41,284 nt of DNA. It comes from an uncultured Monoglobus sp. Lineage in GTDB: Bacteria; Bacillota; Clostridia; Monoglobales; Monoglobaceae. The stretch spans positions 1 to 41,284 of the forward strand of contig CANPWW010000014.1 in assembly GCA_947585115.1 (NCBI GenBank), read 5' to 3'. The position numbers and the translations under genes were made by a program. This document shows, piece by piece, positions 24,031 to 32,264 of this stretch (within the stretch, counting starts at the first letter, position 1; the number at the start of each line of letters is the position of its first letter). The notes under the pieces are model-generated. The model saw only the letters and a list, made by a program, of their open reading frames with translations. It made no database searches and was not told where the DNA came from.

Positions 24031-24840
24031 TTAGTATTTTTCGATGTCGATCTTGGCGACCTCTCCGTCGATTTTTTTCGACAGGAACAGGCTGCCCAGT
24101 TCCTCAAAGCCGTGCACCGTGTCGCTCACATAGTATTTGGCGCGTCCCTTAGCGGCTTTGTCTGTCAGAAGTCCCCGAGTCTCCATAATGGATTTCGCGT
24201 CGTCGGCCGCCGCTGCGCCCGAGTCGATCAGAGTGACGGAGCTTCCGGCAATTTTCTGTATCGTTTTTCTCAGCAGAGGATAGTGGGTGCAGCCTAAGAT
24301 TATCGTGTCCGCGCCGTATTTAACTATGTCTTCGAGATATTCCTCGGCCAGCATTTCCGCGATCTTGGTGTCGGCGTACCCGTTTTCAACCACAGGCACA
24401 AACATGGGGCAGGCCGTGGAGATCACTTTGAATCCGGGGTTCAGCTTTTTCAGCTTCTCGGCGTACTTGCCGCTGTTCACGGTGCCGCGCGTGCCCAAAA
24501 CTCCGATGACCCCGTTTTTTGTCGCTTCCGCGGCGCGCTTTGAGGCCGCGTCCACAACTCCGATTATATCGGTGTCATACTCGGTGGTTATATGGGGCAG
24601 AGCCGCGCTGCTGGCGGTTCCGCAGGCTATTATGATAAATTTTATGTCAAAGCTCCTGAGAAAGTTTATGTCCTGCCTGACGTATTTTACTATGGTCGAG
24701 GAGCTCCGCGTGCCGTAGGGCACACGTCCGGTGTCGCCGAAGTATATAATGTCCTCGTTTGGCATTATGTTCATAACTTCGCGCACGCAGGTCAGTCCGC
24801 CCAATCCCGAGTCGAATATTCCAATTGGTCTGTTGTCCAT
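24031..24840 (-). CDS. murI: Glutamate racemase
   Basis: A 269-residue Asp/Glu racemase supplying D-glutamate for peptidoglycan. The N-terminal signature is RPIGIFDSGLGGLTCV. The two catalytic cysteines are C73 (IIIACGTASS) and C184 (ILGCTHYPLL), each in its usual motif. The residue after the first cysteine is Gly where many homologues have Asn (ACNTA). ATG at 24840 is used because it follows ddl by 16 nt with AAAGGAT upstream; the open frame extends 13 codons further but would overlap ddl. Together with ddl it links D-amino acid synthesis for the cell wall. Confidence 0.93.
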   Translation of the reverse strand: MDNRPIGIFDSGLGGLTCVREVMNIMPNEDIIYFGDTGRVPYGTRSSSTIVKYVRQDINFLRSFDIKFIIIACGTASSAALPHITTEYDTDIIGVVDAASKRAAEATKNGVIGVLGTRGTVNSGKYAEKLKKLNPGFKVISTACPMFVPVVENGYADTKIAEMLAEEYLEDIVKYGADTIILGCTHYPLLRKTIQKIAGSSVTLIDSGAAAADDAKSIMETRGLLTDKAAKGRAKYYVSDTVHGFEELGSLFLSKKIDGEVAKIDIEKY

Positions 24841-24856
24841 AATCAAAATCCTTTTC

Positions 24857-25915
24857 TTATCCGCGGCGGTTCTCGGCAAGCTCGATCAGTTTGTCAAGAA
24901 GGTCGGTTCCTTTGAGGCCGCTCGCTTCCCAAAGCTTGGGATACATGCTGATGGACGTGAAGCCGGGCAGGGTGTTGATCTCGTTGAGTATTACCCTGCC
25001 GTTTTGTTTGTCAACAAAAAAGTCAACGCGCGACAGTCCTCTGCACTCGCAGATCTTATAGGCCGTGAGCGCGTACTCCTTGAGCTTTTCCTCAACCGCT
25101 TTGTCGACTATGGCCGGTATCGTCAGCACCGAGTCGCTGCTGTTGTACTTCGCGTCAAAGTCATAGAAATCATTGGCGGGCGCGATCTCGCCGATGTTGT
25201 CGGCAATTATCGGGTCAAAGTTGCCCAGCACGGCGCTCTCGGTCTCGGAGGCGCTTATGTATTCCTCGATAAGGACCTTGTAGTCATGCTCAAACGCCAG
25301 TTTAACGCCCTCGATCAGTTCCTTGCGGTTCCGCGCCTTGCTGATGCCCACCGACGAGCCCGCGTTCGACGGCTTGATGAAACAGGGGTAGCCCAGCTTT
25401 TCCTCGACTTCGCGCACGTCAAGCTCCTCGCCGTATTTGACGGTTATCCAGTCTGCCTGAGGGATCCCGGCCTCTTTGAACAGGATCTTCGCCACGCACT
25501 TGTCCATGCACACCGCGCTTCCCAGAACTCCCGAGCCGACATACGGTATGCCCGCTATTTCAAACAGCCCTTGGATAGTTCCGTCCTCGCCGTTTTTTCC
25601 GTGAAGGACCGGAACGGCGGCATCGATCTTTATCGTCTCGACCGTGCCGTCTTTTTTGAAACGCAGGATGCCTTTGTCGTTTCTCGAGGGCGAGATTATC
25701 GCTCTGTCGAATTTTTCGACCGCCGAATCGTTCGCGTCGGACGATATGTCGCCGCTGTCAAAATATACCCAGTTGCCGGCCTTGTCGATAAAAATTTTAT
25801 GTATTTCATATTTGCTCTTGTCGAGCAAATCAATAACAGTCGCAGCCGATATTTTGCTTATGTCGTGCTCGCTCGAAACCCCGCCGAACACAACGCACAC
25901 ATTTTTCTTTGCCAT
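24857..25915 (-). CDS. ddl: D-alanine--D-alanine ligase
   Basis: A 352-residue ATP-grasp ligase. The N-terminus KKNVCVVFGGVSSEHDISKISA has the Ddl GG-x-SxEHxxS signature. The central domain contains VLHGKNGEDGTIQGLFEIAGIPYVGSGVLGSAVCMDK, and the end has RVDFFVDKQNGRVILNEINTLPGFTSISMYP with the metal-binding E-x-N. It joins two D-alanines for the peptidoglycan pentapeptide. First gene of the leftward ddl-murI-ywiB-argS unit, with AAAGGATG before the ATG and a promoter at 25967-25994. The LPGFTSISMYPKLWEASGL ending is typical of clostridial Ddl; nothing suggests a D-lactate ligase. Confidence 0.94.
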   Translation of the reverse strand: MAKKNVCVVFGGVSSEHDISKISAATVIDLLDKSKYEIHKIFIDKAGNWVYFDSGDISSDANDSAVEKFDRAIISPSRNDKGILRFKKDGTVETIKIDAAVPVLHGKNGEDGTIQGLFEIAGIPYVGSGVLGSAVCMDKCVAKILFKEAGIPQADWITVKYGEELDVREVEEKLGYPCFIKPSNAGSSVGISKARNRKELIEGVKLAFEHDYKVLIEEYISASETESAVLGNFDPIIADNIGEIAPANDFYDFDAKYNSSDSVLTIPAIVDKAVEEKLKEYALTAYKICECRGLSRVDFFVDKQNGRVILNEINTLPGFTSISMYPKLWEASGLKGTDLLDKLIELAENRRG

Positions 25916-25966
25916 ACAATCATCCTTTCATAATGCGTCTGAATATGTGATAGATACTAACATACT

Positions 25967-25994
25967 ATTTTACCATAATTTAAAATAATTTCAA
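25967..25994 (-). promoter_or_regulatory. Promoter of the ddl-murI-ywiB-argS unit
   Basis: On the minus strand, TTGAAA (complement of 25989-25994), a 16-bp spacer, TAAAAT (complement of 25967-25972). It lies in the 311-nt AT-rich gap between divergent genes. The gap also contains small inverted repeats (for example CCGAAAA / TTTTCGG near 26057-26079) but no gene. Confidence 0.6.
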
Positions 25995-26134
25995 TAGTTA
26001 TAATAAATAAATTTTAAGGCGCGAATGCCGCCTCATTTGATGACAGAGCTTGATCGCCCGAAAAAACGTTGTTTTCGGCAAAATTTAAATTTTTGTAAAC
26101 AACACGAAATAATCCCGGTTCGGATTTATTTTAC

Positions 26135-26163
26135 TTGATTTGCGGAAATATTTATGTTATAAT
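26135..26163 (+). promoter_or_regulatory. Sigma-A promoter of the hybrid histidine kinase
   Basis: TTGATT at 26135-26140, a 17-bp spacer, TATAAT at 26158-26163, 63 nt before the kinase ATG. Confidence 0.8.
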
Positions 26164-26226
26164 ATTTTTGTATGTTAAAAAGCGGAACATCCGCCCGGGC
26201 AAAAATTTGAGAAAGTAAACTGCGAT

Positions 26227-28740
26227 ATGGATTCTTCAAAAAAATATAAGAAAATTTTATCCGAGATGAGGCTGAGTATTTTCATACTGGCGGTGTTTGT
26301 GTTGCTGTCCTGCGTCTGCGTGTTTTACATGAGAGCTCAGCTTTTGCAAAACGCCTTAGAGACGGGCACCTCTCTCGCCAAGTCATACGCCGTTGAGGAG
26401 CAGAACAATATCTCTCTGTATTCCACTCTGCTGGAGCTTGGCACAAGAAATATAGACGAGCACCTCGGAGACGATCCCGCTAATGCGGACGCGTGGATGT
26501 ATGATTATCTTGAAAGGCTGAATATCTATTTCGGAGAAAGCTTTGACCCGTTCGCGGTGGTCAACGGCCGCTGCATATTCGCCAATCCCCGCGAGGATCC
26601 GGACGCGTATGATTACGCCTCCGAGGAATGGTATATCCGCGCGGTCGAGGCGGACGGCGATATTGTTTACACCGATATTCACGATGACGCGTACAGCGGA
26701 AAAAGAGTGATAACCGCAGCCAAAAAGGCGGGCGGCTCCGACAGCGTTATCGCGTTTAACATATTCCCCGAGAGCTTTAATTATTTTGAGGGCAGCTCGG
26801 ATATTCCCGAGGGCGGCAGATACTATCTCTGCGACAGCAGCGGAGGACTTATATACTATCAGACCGACTACGGCGAGAGTTATGAGGAATGTCAGAATTT
26901 TGCCGCGGTGCTTTTGGGCGGAATCGAGCGCGGCGATTACTCGGAATACGGAGACATGTTCGACTCGAAAAAAGAGGGAAAGCGCGGCGTTTATTATTAC
27001 AAAATGAGCAACGGCTGGACCTCGATTCTCACCATACAGATGAGCAGTATTCTCGGCGGGCTCAACTATTTTTACGTGATACTTATCCTGCTTGTGCTGG
27101 CGTTCATGCTGGCGGCGCTGTATCTCACGTACCGCGATTACAAAAACAAGAAAAATATTGAGCGGGCGCGCGACACGGTGCAGGTGCTCGGCAATATGTA
27201 CTACGCGATCTACCGCGTTGATTATTTAAGCGGCACATATGAGGCGATAAAAGCCTCCGATCATGTGAGGGACAGGATCGGGCTGAGCGGAAGCTATGAA
27301 AGGCTGATCGACACGATAAACGAGGTCACCGACGAGAACACGGGTCAGGACTTCAAGCAAAGTTTTTCGACAGAAAAAATAAAAGAGCTGGTCCGCGACG
27401 GGGTCAAGGATTTCGGCGGTGATTTCCTGCGCAGATTCGGCACGACATACAGATGGGTGAACGTGCGCCTGCTGTTTGACGACAACCTTGCCCCCGGCGA
27501 GGTCGTGCTGTGCTTCCGCCGAATAGACGACGAGAAGGGCAGACAGACCGAGCAGCTCAATCTGCTGCGCAACGCCCTGCGCTCGGCGCGCAAGAGCGAG
27601 AACGCCAAAAACGTGTTTTTCAGCAACATGTCCCACGACATGCGCACGCCGCTTAACGCGATAATCGGCCTCACAACACTCGCGAAAAACAATATCGACG
27701 ACAAGGAAAAGCTCGGCGAATATATCAGAAAGATCGAGCTGTCAAGCACTCAGCTTTTGAGCCTTATAAACGATGTGCTTGAAATTTCAAGGATCGAAAA
27801 CGGCAAGGTATCCCTTGAGTACAAGCCTGTAGATCTTAAAGAATGCGTCAGCTCCTGTGCCGATCTGTTCCGCGATCAAGCGGCCAAGGAGCATAAGAAG
27901 TTCACGATAAACTGCGATATTAAAAACAACATGGTGCTGTGCGACTCGTTCAGATTGACGCAGATAATAAACAACATACTCTCAAACTCGTTTAAATACA
28001 GCAACCGCAGCGCGAAGATAAAGCTCAGCGTCACCGAGATGACGTTTAAAGAGCACAGCAAATACAGGATCGTTGTTGAGGACACCGGTATCGGAATGAC
28101 AAAAGAGTTCCTGAAAACCATATTCGAGCCATACGCCCAGGAGAACCGTTTCGGAGCGGGCAACGTTATGGGAACAGGTCTCGGAATGCCGATCGTCAAG
28201 AGTCTTGTGCAGCAGATGAGCGGCGAGATATTTGTCGAGAGCGAATACGGAAAGGGCAGCAAGTTCACTGTCATTATCCCGATGGAAACGGCGGAGGATC
28301 ACGAGACAGCGGAAGAAAATAACGCTGAATCGGAGGCGCCCGCCAAGCTTGACTTAAACGGCCTCAAGGTCCTGATGGCCGAGGATAACGTTATCAATAT
28401 GGAGATAGCGGCGGAGCTTTTGAGCGACAAGGGGATCGAGGTCACCGAGGCGTGGAACGGCGCGGAGGCAGTTTCAATATTCAAGGATTCCGAGCCGCAT
28501 ACCTTCGACGCGGTGCTGATGGATATGCAGATGCCCGTGATGGACGGCTGCGAGGCGGCGCGGCATATAAGGGCGCTCGGACGCGATGACGCGAGGACCG
28601 TTCCGATAATCGCGGTGACCGCCAACGCCTTCGCCGAAGATGTGGCGATGACGACCGAGGCGGGCATGAACGCGCATATCTCAAAGCCTATAGATTTTGA
28701 GGAACTCGGCCGCGTGCTGAGCGAGCATGTAAAAAGATAG
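26227..28740 (+). CDS. Hybrid sensor histidine kinase with C-terminal receiver
   Basis: An 837-residue membrane protein. TM1 (~14-36) and TM2 (~283-303) flank a ~245-residue extracytoplasmic sensor of Cache type. A PAS-like linker (~310-440) leads to HisKA with phospho-acceptor H470 in FFSNMSHDMRTPLNAIIG. HATPase_c follows (N-box NNILSNSFKYS, G1 DTGIGM, G2 GTGLGMPIVK). The C-terminal receiver (~712-835) has acceptor D766 in VLMDMQMPVMDG. There is no HPt or output domain, so signals must pass to another protein. It stands 42 nt before speE, same strand. Its ligand is unknown; Cache domains often bind amino acids or polyamines, so a link to the polyamine genes is a speculative possibility. Confidence 0.88.
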   Translation: MDSSKKYKKILSEMRLSIFILAVFVLLSCVCVFYMRAQLLQNALETGTSLAKSYAVEEQNNISLYSTLLELGTRNIDEHLGDDPANADAWMYDYLERLNIYFGESFDPFAVVNGRCIFANPREDPDAYDYASEEWYIRAVEADGDIVYTDIHDDAYSGKRVITAAKKAGGSDSVIAFNIFPESFNYFEGSSDIPEGGRYYLCDSSGGLIYYQTDYGESYEECQNFAAVLLGGIERGDYSEYGDMFDSKKEGKRGVYYYKMSNGWTSILTIQMSSILGGLNYFYVILILLVLAFMLAALYLTYRDYKNKKNIERARDTVQVLGNMYYAIYRVDYLSGTYEAIKASDHVRDRIGLSGSYERLIDTINEVTDENTGQDFKQSFSTEKIKELVRDGVKDFGGDFLRRFGTTYRWVNVRLLFDDNLAPGEVVLCFRRIDDEKGRQTEQLNLLRNALRSARKSENAKNVFFSNMSHDMRTPLNAIIGLTTLAKNNIDDKEKLGEYIRKIELSSTQLLSLINDVLEISRIENGKVSLEYKPVDLKECVSSCADLFRDQAAKEHKKFTINCDIKNNMVLCDSFRLTQIINNILSNSFKYSNRSAKIKLSVTEMTFKEHSKYRIVVEDTGIGMTKEFLKTIFEPYAQENRFGAGNVMGTGLGMPIVKSLVQQMSGEIFVESEYGKGSKFTVIIPMETAEDHETAEENNAESEAPAKLDLNGLKVLMAEDNVINMEIAAELLSDKGIEVTEAWNGAEAVSIFKDSEPHTFDAVLMDMQMPVMDGCEAARHIRALGRDDARTVPIIAVTANAFAEDVAMTTEAGMNAHISKPIDFEELGRVLSEHVKR

Positions 28741-28782
28741 ACGGCGATCTCCGCGAAAATAATCTTGAAAGGAAATAAGATC

Positions 28783-29631
28783 ATGGAATTATGGTATTCG
28801 GAAAACCACAGTCGCGACGTGCGGTTCTCGGTCAGGGTCGATAAGCAGTTATACAGCGCCGAGACCGGGTTTCAGCGCATCGACGTTATGACGTCCGAGG
28901 AATTCGGCACGTTTCTGACCCTCGACGGATTGATGATGGTGGCTGAAAAAGACGAGTTCATATACCATGAGATGATAGTGCACGTGCCGATGGCGGTGAA
29001 CCCGGAGATCAAAAAGGTTCTGGTTATCGGTGGCGGCGACGGCGGTACCGTGAACCGCCTTGTCCTGTACAAAACGATCGAAAGCATTGATCTTGTTGAG
29101 ATTGACAGCGAGGTCACCGAGGTCTGCCGCCGTTTTTTCCCGAGACTGACCGCCGGGCTTGACGATCCGCGCGTGAATATACATTTTGAGGACGGGCTCC
29201 GTTTTATACGCTCATGCAGAAATAAGTACGACCTTATAATAGTCGATTCCACAGACCCGTTCGGCCCCGGCGAGGGCCTGTTCACGCGGGAGTTTTACGG
29301 GAACTGCTCACGGGCCCTGAGAGACGGCGGAATATTGGTCAACCAGCACGAGAGCCCCTATTATGACGATTACGCTGAGTCGCTGATACGCACCCACCGC
29401 CGAATAAAGGGCGTATTCAAGGTGCACAGACTGTATCAGGCGCACATTCCCACATATCCGTCGGGGCACTGGCTGTTCGGCTTCGCGTCCGACCGCTTTG
29501 ACCCCGTCGCGGATTTCGACGCGGAAAGGTGGAGCGCGCTCGGGCTTGAGACGAAGTATTACAACACCGAGCTGCATAAGGGCTGTTTCGCCCTGCCAAA
29601 CTATGTTAAGGAGCTGATCAACAATGCCTGA
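28783..29631 (+). CDS. speE: Spermidine synthase (polyamine aminopropyltransferase)
   Basis: A 282-residue SAM-fold enzyme: putrescine plus decarboxylated SAM gives spermidine plus methylthioadenosine. The start MELWYSENHSRDVRFSVRVDKQLYS is typical. Signatures seen are the GGGDGGTVNRLVLYK nucleotide loop, VEIDSEVTEVCRRFFP, the YDLIIVDSTDPFGPGEGLFTREFY catalytic loop and YPSGHWLFGFAS. ATG at 28783 is used; the open frame adds six codons upstream, starting at a TTG that is part of the TTGAAAGGA ribosome binding site. It overlaps speB by 8 nt, so the two are coupled. No speD (SAM decarboxylase) is in the window. Confidence 0.94.
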   Translation: MELWYSENHSRDVRFSVRVDKQLYSAETGFQRIDVMTSEEFGTFLTLDGLMMVAEKDEFIYHEMIVHVPMAVNPEIKKVLVIGGGDGGTVNRLVLYKTIESIDLVEIDSEVTEVCRRFFPRLTAGLDDPRVNIHFEDGLRFIRSCRNKYDLIIVDSTDPFGPGEGLFTREFYGNCSRALRDGGILVNQHESPYYDDYAESLIRTHRRIKGVFKVHRLYQAHIPTYPSGHWLFGFASDRFDPVADFDAERWSALGLETKYYNTELHKGCFALPNYVKELINNA

Positions 29632-30499
29632 AAATATTGACCCGATCCCGATCGCGCAAAGCGTGACCAAGTTTATCGGATGCGAAAAGACGGCAGACGA
29701 GGCGGACATATGCCTGTTCGGGGCGCCGTTTGACTCGACAGCCTCGTTCCGTCCCGGTTCAAGATTCGCGCCGCAGGCCATGCGCTCCGACTCGTGGGCG
29801 CTTGAGACCTACAGCCCGTATCAGGACGGCGATCTCGAGGATAAAAAAGTCTGCGACTGCGGAGATCTGGAACTGCCCCTCGGCGACACCGAGGCGGCGC
29901 TTGAAATGATAAAAAATCAAGCCGCGGCCATATGCGGGGCGGGCAAGATCCCTTTCATGATCGGAGGTGAGCATCTTGTCACGCTGGGTGCGGTCGAGGC
30001 GTGCTGCGAAAAATTCGGCCTGAATCTCAGAATGATACATATTGACGCCCACACCGACCTTCGCGACGAGCTGTTCGGCGTCAAACTGAGCCACGCGACT
30101 GTTATCAGGCGGTGCGCCGAGATGCTGGGCGACAAAAAGGTTTATCAGTTCTGCATACGCAGCGGCGAGAAACAGGAATTTGAATGGGCCGAGGAGCACA
30201 CGAATCTTCATAAATTTGACCTCGACGGGCTTGACGAGCTGATCGAAAAGCTGCGCGGATATCCGGTGTATTTCACGCTGGATCTCGACGCGCTCGATCC
30301 GTCGGTGTTCCCGGGAACAGGGACTCCCGAGCCCGGCGGCGTGAGCTACGCGGAGCTTCAGGAGGCTGTTATAAAAATCTGCGGCGGGCTCAACATAGTT
30401 GGCTGCGACATTGTGGAGCTTGCCCCGAGCCTTGACCCGAGCGGCGCCAGCACAGCCGCCGCCTGCAAAATATTAAGAGAAATGCTTATAGCAATGTGA
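29624..30499 (+). CDS. speB: Agmatinase
   Basis: A 291-residue ureohydrolase converting agmatine to putrescine and urea. The Mn-binding motifs are all present: GGEHLVTLG, HIDAHTDLRDEL, the SHATVIRR loop and LDLDALDPSVFPGTGTPEPGG. The last is the agmatinase rather than arginase pattern. It overlaps speE by 8 nt and supplies that enzyme's putrescine. No arginine decarboxylase (speA) to make agmatine is in the window. A 186-nt repeat-rich gap follows before the next polyamine gene. Confidence 0.93.
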   Translation: MPENIDPIPIAQSVTKFIGCEKTADEADICLFGAPFDSTASFRPGSRFAPQAMRSDSWALETYSPYQDGDLEDKKVCDCGDLELPLGDTEAALEMIKNQAAAICGAGKIPFMIGGEHLVTLGAVEACCEKFGLNLRMIHIDAHTDLRDELFGVKLSHATVIRRCAEMLGDKKVYQFCIRSGEKQEFEWAEEHTNLHKFDLDGLDELIEKLRGYPVYFTLDLDALDPSVFPGTGTPEPGGVSYAELQEAVIKICGGLNIVGCDIVELAPSLDPSGASTAAACKILREMLIAM

Positions 30500-30502
30500 T
30501 AC

Positions 30503-30637
30503 GGGCGGATAATATCCGCCCTGCGGGACGTACCCTACAACAAGTATTGCGCCAAATTCGTAGGGGACGGCGCCCTCGACGTTCCATAAGGCGCCCCCTC
30601 GGGGGAGCTGTCGGGCTTTGCCCGACTGAGGGGGGAA
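30503..30637. repeat. Composite REP-like repeat block inside the polyamine cluster
   Basis: It starts with the 19-bp palindrome GGGCGGATA-A-TATCCGCCC (30503-30521, identical to 23472-23490). A GTAGGGGACGGCGCCCTC segment follows. Then comes a CCCCCTCGGGGG stretch with the hairpin GTCGGGC-TTT-GCCCGAC, and ACTGAGGGGGGAA joined to heptamers at 30638. This has the same architecture as 77-110. No gene is present in 30500-30685. Confidence 0.75.
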
Positions 30638-30672
30638 CTATTTACTAATCACTAATCGCTAATAACTACGTT
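30638..30672 (+). repeat. Five-heptamer element, copy D
   Basis: Units CTATTTA, CTAATCA, CTAATCG, CTAATAA, CTACGTT. The last unit is followed at once by AGGAGG (30673-30678), the ribosome binding site of the carboxynorspermidine synthase gene. The element boundary therefore coincides with the start of the translation signal, exactly as in copy E. Confidence 0.8.
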
Positions 30673-30685
30673 AGGAGGAAATCAA

Positions 30686-31903
30686 ATGAGCAGAGCTTTA
30701 ATTATCGGAGCCGGCGGAGTTGCCGGTGTGGCCGCGCACAAGTGCTGCCAAAATTACGAGGTGTTCACCGACATCATGATAGCTAGCCGCACCAAGTCAA
30801 AGTGCGACAGGCTCAAACAGAGCTGTGAGGAATACATGAAAAAAATCGGCGGCAAGACCAATATCGAGACCGCGCGCGTTGATGCCGACAACGTTGACGA
30901 ACTGACCGGGCTTATCGGAATGTACCGCCCCGAGATCGTTATAAACCTGGCCCTGCCTTATCAGGACTTGTCGATCATGGACGCGTGCCTGAGATCGGGC
31001 GTCCACTATCTTGACACCGCCAATTATGAGCCTCCCGACACGGCGAAATTTGAGTATAAATGGCAATGGGCCTACCGCGAAAAGTTCGAAAAAGCGGGAT
31101 TGACCGCGATCTTGGGCAGCGGCTTTGACCCGGGCGTGACCGGAGTTTTTTCGGCGTATGCCATGAAACACGAGTTTGACGAGATAAATTATATAGATAT
31201 TTTAGACTGCAACGGCGGCGACCACGGCTACCCGTTCGCCACCAACTTCAACCCGGAAATAAACATCCGTGAGGTGTCGGCCAACGGCAGCTATTGGGAA
31301 AACGGAAAATGGATCGAGACAAAGCCGATGGAGATCAAGCGCGAGTATGACTTTGAGGGTGTGGGAAAAAAGGACATGTATCTGCTGCACCACGAGGAAC
31401 TGGAGTCGCTGGGCCTCAACATCAAAGGCATAAAGCGCATACGGTTCTTTATGACCTTCGGCCAAAGCTATCTGACGCATTTAAAATGTCTCGAGAATGT
31501 GGGCATGACCTCGATCAAGCCTATTATGTATGAGGGCAAGGAGATAGTTCCGCTGCAGTTTTTGAAGGCCGTGCTGCCCGACCCGGCTTCGCTGGGCCCG
31601 AGAACGGTGGGCAAGACCAACATCGGCTGCATATTCCGCGGCAAAAAGGACGGCAAAGATAAGAACTATTATTTATATAACATCTGCGACCATCAGGAGT
31701 GCTACAAAGAAGTCGGCTCGCAGGCGGTTTCATACACGACCGGAGTGCCCGCCATGATAGGCGCGGCTATGGTACTTACCGGAAAGTGGAAAAAGCCCGG
31801 CGTCTATAACGTTGAGGAAATGGACCCCGACCCGTTCATGGACAGCCTCAACAAGTTCGGCCTCCCATGGAAAGAGAACCGAGATCCCGTATTGGTGGAT
31901 TAA
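30686..31903 (+). CDS. Carboxynorspermidine synthase (saccharopine dehydrogenase family)
   Basis: A 405-residue NAD(P)-dependent enzyme. The Rossmann motif is ALIIGAGGVAGVAAHKC at residues 4-20. It continues IMIASRTKSKCDRLK, NLALPYQDLSIMDACLRSGVHYLDTANYEPPD and ILGSGFDPGVTGVFSAYA, the carboxynorspermidine/carboxyspermidine dehydrogenase (CASDH) branch rather than true saccharopine dehydrogenase. It condenses putrescine (or diaminopropane) with aspartate semialdehyde; NspC then decarboxylates the product to spermidine. nspC, its usual neighbour, is absent here. AGGAGG abuts heptamer repeat copy D. It stays co-directional with speE-speB after a 186-nt repeat block. Confidence 0.85.
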   Translation: MSRALIIGAGGVAGVAAHKCCQNYEVFTDIMIASRTKSKCDRLKQSCEEYMKKIGGKTNIETARVDADNVDELTGLIGMYRPEIVINLALPYQDLSIMDACLRSGVHYLDTANYEPPDTAKFEYKWQWAYREKFEKAGLTAILGSGFDPGVTGVFSAYAMKHEFDEINYIDILDCNGGDHGYPFATNFNPEINIREVSANGSYWENGKWIETKPMEIKREYDFEGVGKKDMYLLHHEELESLGLNIKGIKRIRFFMTFGQSYLTHLKCLENVGMTSIKPIMYEGKEIVPLQFLKAVLPDPASLGPRTVGKTNIGCIFRGKKDGKDKNYYLYNICDHQECYKEVGSQAVSYTTGVPAMIGAAMVLTGKWKKPGVYNVEEMDPDPFMDSLNKFGLPWKENRDPVLVD

Positions 31904-31918
31904 ATTTCAATTTTATAT

Positions 31919-31947
31919 TTGAAATTTTCGCGCAAAAACCATATAAT
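31919..31947 (+). promoter_or_regulatory. Promoter of the DinJ-YafQ pair overlapping an inverted repeat
   Basis: TTGAAA at 31919-31924, a 17-bp spacer, TATAAT at 31942-31947. The -35 box lies in the right arm of a 9-bp inverted repeat (AAATTTCAA 31902-31910 with TTGAAATTT 31919-31927). That repeat could be an autoregulatory operator for the antitoxin or a weak terminator of the preceding gene. Confidence 0.65.
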
Positions 31948-31985
31948 ATAATTAAACCCTATAGCATAGAAAGGAGATGCTTCTT

Positions 31986-32264
31986 ATGCCGGGAGCGACA
32001 ACAAATATAAGTATTCGCATGGATGCCGGGCTCAAGGCTCAGGCCGACGAGTTGTTCGCCGAGCTTGGAATGAATATTTCAACGGCGTTTAACATTTTTG
32101 TCAGACAAGCAATTCGAGAGGGAAGGATTCCTTTTGAAATAACTCTAATGCAGCCTAATCGTGAAACCGTTGAAGCTATGCTTGAAGCCGAGAGGATAGC
32201 CGGTGACCCGTCGGTAAAAGGGTATACCGATTTGGACGAAATGTTTGAGGAATTGAAGAGATGA
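31986..32264 (+). CDS. dinJ: Type II antitoxin, RelB/DinJ family
   Basis: A 92-residue protein with the RelB/DinJ ribbon-helix-helix start TTNISIRMDAGLKAQADELFAELGMNISTAFNIFVRQAIREGRIPFEI. The rest (~60-92) is the acidic toxin-wrapping tail ending YTDLDEMFEELKR. It represses its own promoter and neutralises the YafQ toxin. ATG at 31986 is chosen with GGAGA 9-13 nt upstream; an in-frame ATG at 31977 lies inside the ribosome binding site. It overlaps the toxin gene by 4 nt (ATGA). Confidence 0.92.
   Translation: MPGATTNISIRMDAGLKAQADELFAELGMNISTAFNIFVRQAIREGRIPFEITLMQPNRETVEAMLEAERIAGDPSVKGYTDLDEMFEELKR

Noticed and set aside
24731-25933. 400-codon plus-strand frame antisense to ddl and murI
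   Set aside because: Fully opposite two well-identified enzymes, no domain, no translation signal.
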